Positions 36,937-37,457 of a stretch of DNA of 37,457 nucleotides are shown here, in pieces. Below the pieces are notes generated by a model that made no database searches, had not been told where the DNA came from, and saw only the letters and a program-made list of their open reading frames with translations. Origin of the DNA: a virus. The position numbers and the translations under genes were made by a program. The DNA is taken from IMG/VR virus record IMGVR_UViG_3300014720_000075, positions 1 through 37,457 of that record; one strand, written 5' to 3'. Positions within the stretch are counted from its first letter, which is position 1; each line of letters starts with the position of its first letter.

Positions 36937-36987
36937 ATTTATAAATTTATTTATAAATTTTAATTTATAATTTTGATTTATAAATTT
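36937..36987. repeat. Array of palindromic ATTTATAAATTT units
   Basis: Perfect copies at 36937-36948, 36949-36960 and 36976-36987, a near copy at 36963-36974 (one base lost in the centre) and a partial at 36926-36934. ATTTATAAAT is self-complementary. Start-to-start spacing is 12-14 bases. The array lies 50-100 bases upstream of the endolysin promoter. Confidence 0.8.
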
Positions 36988-37010
36988 GTTTTTATATTTG
37001 ACACATATGT

Positions 37011-37160
37011 TTAGGAATTTTGTGAAGGTAAGATATCTGTATATGTAGAAAGAGAGGAATCAGGAGAAAGAGTGTCAAGAGAAAGAGAAGGAGAGATATA
37101 ATTAGCAAATTCCCCTTTTTTTGTAATTGTTTTTTCTATTAATTGTTCAATTTCCTTCAT
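37011..37160 (-). CDS. Small protein of 49 residues
   Basis: The frame from ATG 37160, with GAGGGGC just upstream, runs to TAA at 37013-37011 and encodes MKEIEQLIEKTITKKGEFAN, then a Ser/Leu/Asp-rich end (ISPSLSLDTLSPDSSLS). It starts inside the 3' end of the gene upstream. The terminal Ser-rich half is likely disordered. Unknown function. Confidence 0.55.
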   Translation of the reverse strand: MKEIEQLIEKTITKKGEFANYISPSLSLDTLSPDSSLSTYTDILPSQNS

Positions 37161-37305
37161 TATTGCCCCTCGCAATTTTTTCTGCTTCTTCCATTAAGAC
37201 TAATTTAGACATGGACATTCCTTCACCAGAGAAATCTATCATGGCTTGTTTGATTTCATCCCCGATTTTATCCCGCCAATATTTTTCACCTTTGAGCATT
37301 GCCAT
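37147..37305 (-). CDS. Small protein of 52 residues, leaderless
   Basis: The frame from ATG 37305 to TGA 37149-37147 encodes MAMLKGEKYWRDKIGDEIKQ and a helical AMIDFSGEGMSMSKLVLMEE. An extended -10 TGATACAAT ends six bases before the ATG and no ribosome binding site is present. It overlaps the next small gene by 14 bases, which suggests coupling. I recognise no family, but the WRDKIxxEI pattern looks like a real soluble helical protein. Confidence 0.6.
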   Translation of the reverse strand: MAMLKGEKYWRDKIGDEIKQAMIDFSGEGMSMSKLVLMEEAEKIARGNNEGN

Positions 37306-37311
37306 AGCTAT

Positions 37312-37320
37312 ATTGTATCA
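37312..37320 (-). promoter_or_regulatory. Extended -10 promoter (TGATACAAT), leaderless start
   Basis: Minus strand TGATACAAT, six bases ATAGCT, then ATG at 37305. Same architecture as the endolysin, epimerase and HNH promoters. Confidence 0.65.
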
Positions 37321-37341
37321 CTAGACCCGTTTTTTTTCATA

Positions 37342-37370
37342 TTGACAAAATTTTAAAAATTTTATATATT
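37342..37370 (+). promoter_or_regulatory. Sigma-70-type promoter facing right
   Basis: TTGACA (37342-37347), 17 bases and TATATT (37365-37370). It points off the right edge, divergent from the small leaderless gene. The remaining 87 bases hold no gene that I can support. Confidence 0.6.
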
Positions 37371-37457
37371 GCAGATTGGGAAAAATCTGAAAATTTTGGA
37401 AATGTGTACGATGCGCCTTTCTACAAAATTTTTTAACTTTTATTAGTGCGCCCATAA

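Noticed and set aside
36937-36987. CRISPR array reading of the ATTTATAAATTT units
   Set aside because: Units are too short and almost adjacent, with no spacers.
36998-37034. TTGACA at 36998 as a promoter facing right
   Set aside because: No -10 box at 16-18 bases; the nearest candidate is about 25 bases away, and the region is inside a minus-strand gene.

Overview
The window is a stretch of an AT-rich tailed-phage genome (Caudoviricetes with a long non-contractile tail, judging from portal, HK97-fold capsid, neck genes, tail tube, frameshifted tail chaperone and tape measure). The likely host is an actinobacterium, perhaps a low-GC freshwater lineage. That inference rests on an adenosylcobalamin-dependent ribonucleotide reductase, a DUF7455-like zinc protein, an MSMEG_6728-like protein, an r1t-like holin, a secreted transglycosylase-type enzyme and frequent leaderless genes. 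No integrase, repressor, polymerase or terminase was seen, so lifestyle and packaging type are open.

Layout. Positions 1-9.5 kb (minus strand, read right to left) hold the head and tail module: a small gene, portal, protease with a nested scaffold, major capsid protein, head-tail connectors, tail tube, tail chaperone with a -1 frameshift, and the start of the tape measure. A 1151-residue LamG-like protein and a class II ribonucleotide reductase (9.5-14.9 kb) lie upstream. A secreted transglycosylase and a glycosyltransferase meet tail to tail at 16 kb. From 24.5 down to 17.2 kb a minus-strand operon encodes fibre and adhesin proteins, including three BppU-like paralogues and two poly-glycine paralogues, and ends in two small membrane proteins (a likely holin and a partner). 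From 24.5 to 28.1 kb small plus-strand genes and a tandem pair of glycan-type enzymes occur. From 30.8 down to 28.1 kb a minus-strand sugar cassette has an epimerase, a C-methyltransferase and a glycosyltransferase. The right third holds tRNAs, two HNH nucleases, an IMPDH/GMP reductase-family enzyme, a yeast-type cytosine deaminase, a phage tmRNA, ThyX and an M15 peptidase endolysin.

Regulation is compact. Many transcription units begin at an extended -10 box of the form TGnTAnnAT-like sequence, and in at least seven cases the start codon lies six bases after the -10, predicting leaderless mRNA. Three intrinsic terminators are each followed at once by such a box, which punctuates the structural operon. 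Four canonical -35/-10 promoters were also seen. One fires straight into a tRNA gene and another straight into a terminator hairpin, predicting a small RNA of about 55 nt with a C-rich, anti-Shine-Dalgarno-like loop.

How the genes fit together: ribonucleotide reductase, ThyX, cytosine deaminase and the purine enzyme remodel nucleotide pools; tRNAs and tmRNA support translation and rescue stalled ribosomes; the sugar cassette probably decorates the virion or the host surface; the transglycosylase, holin and M15 peptidase handle the cell wall and lysis.
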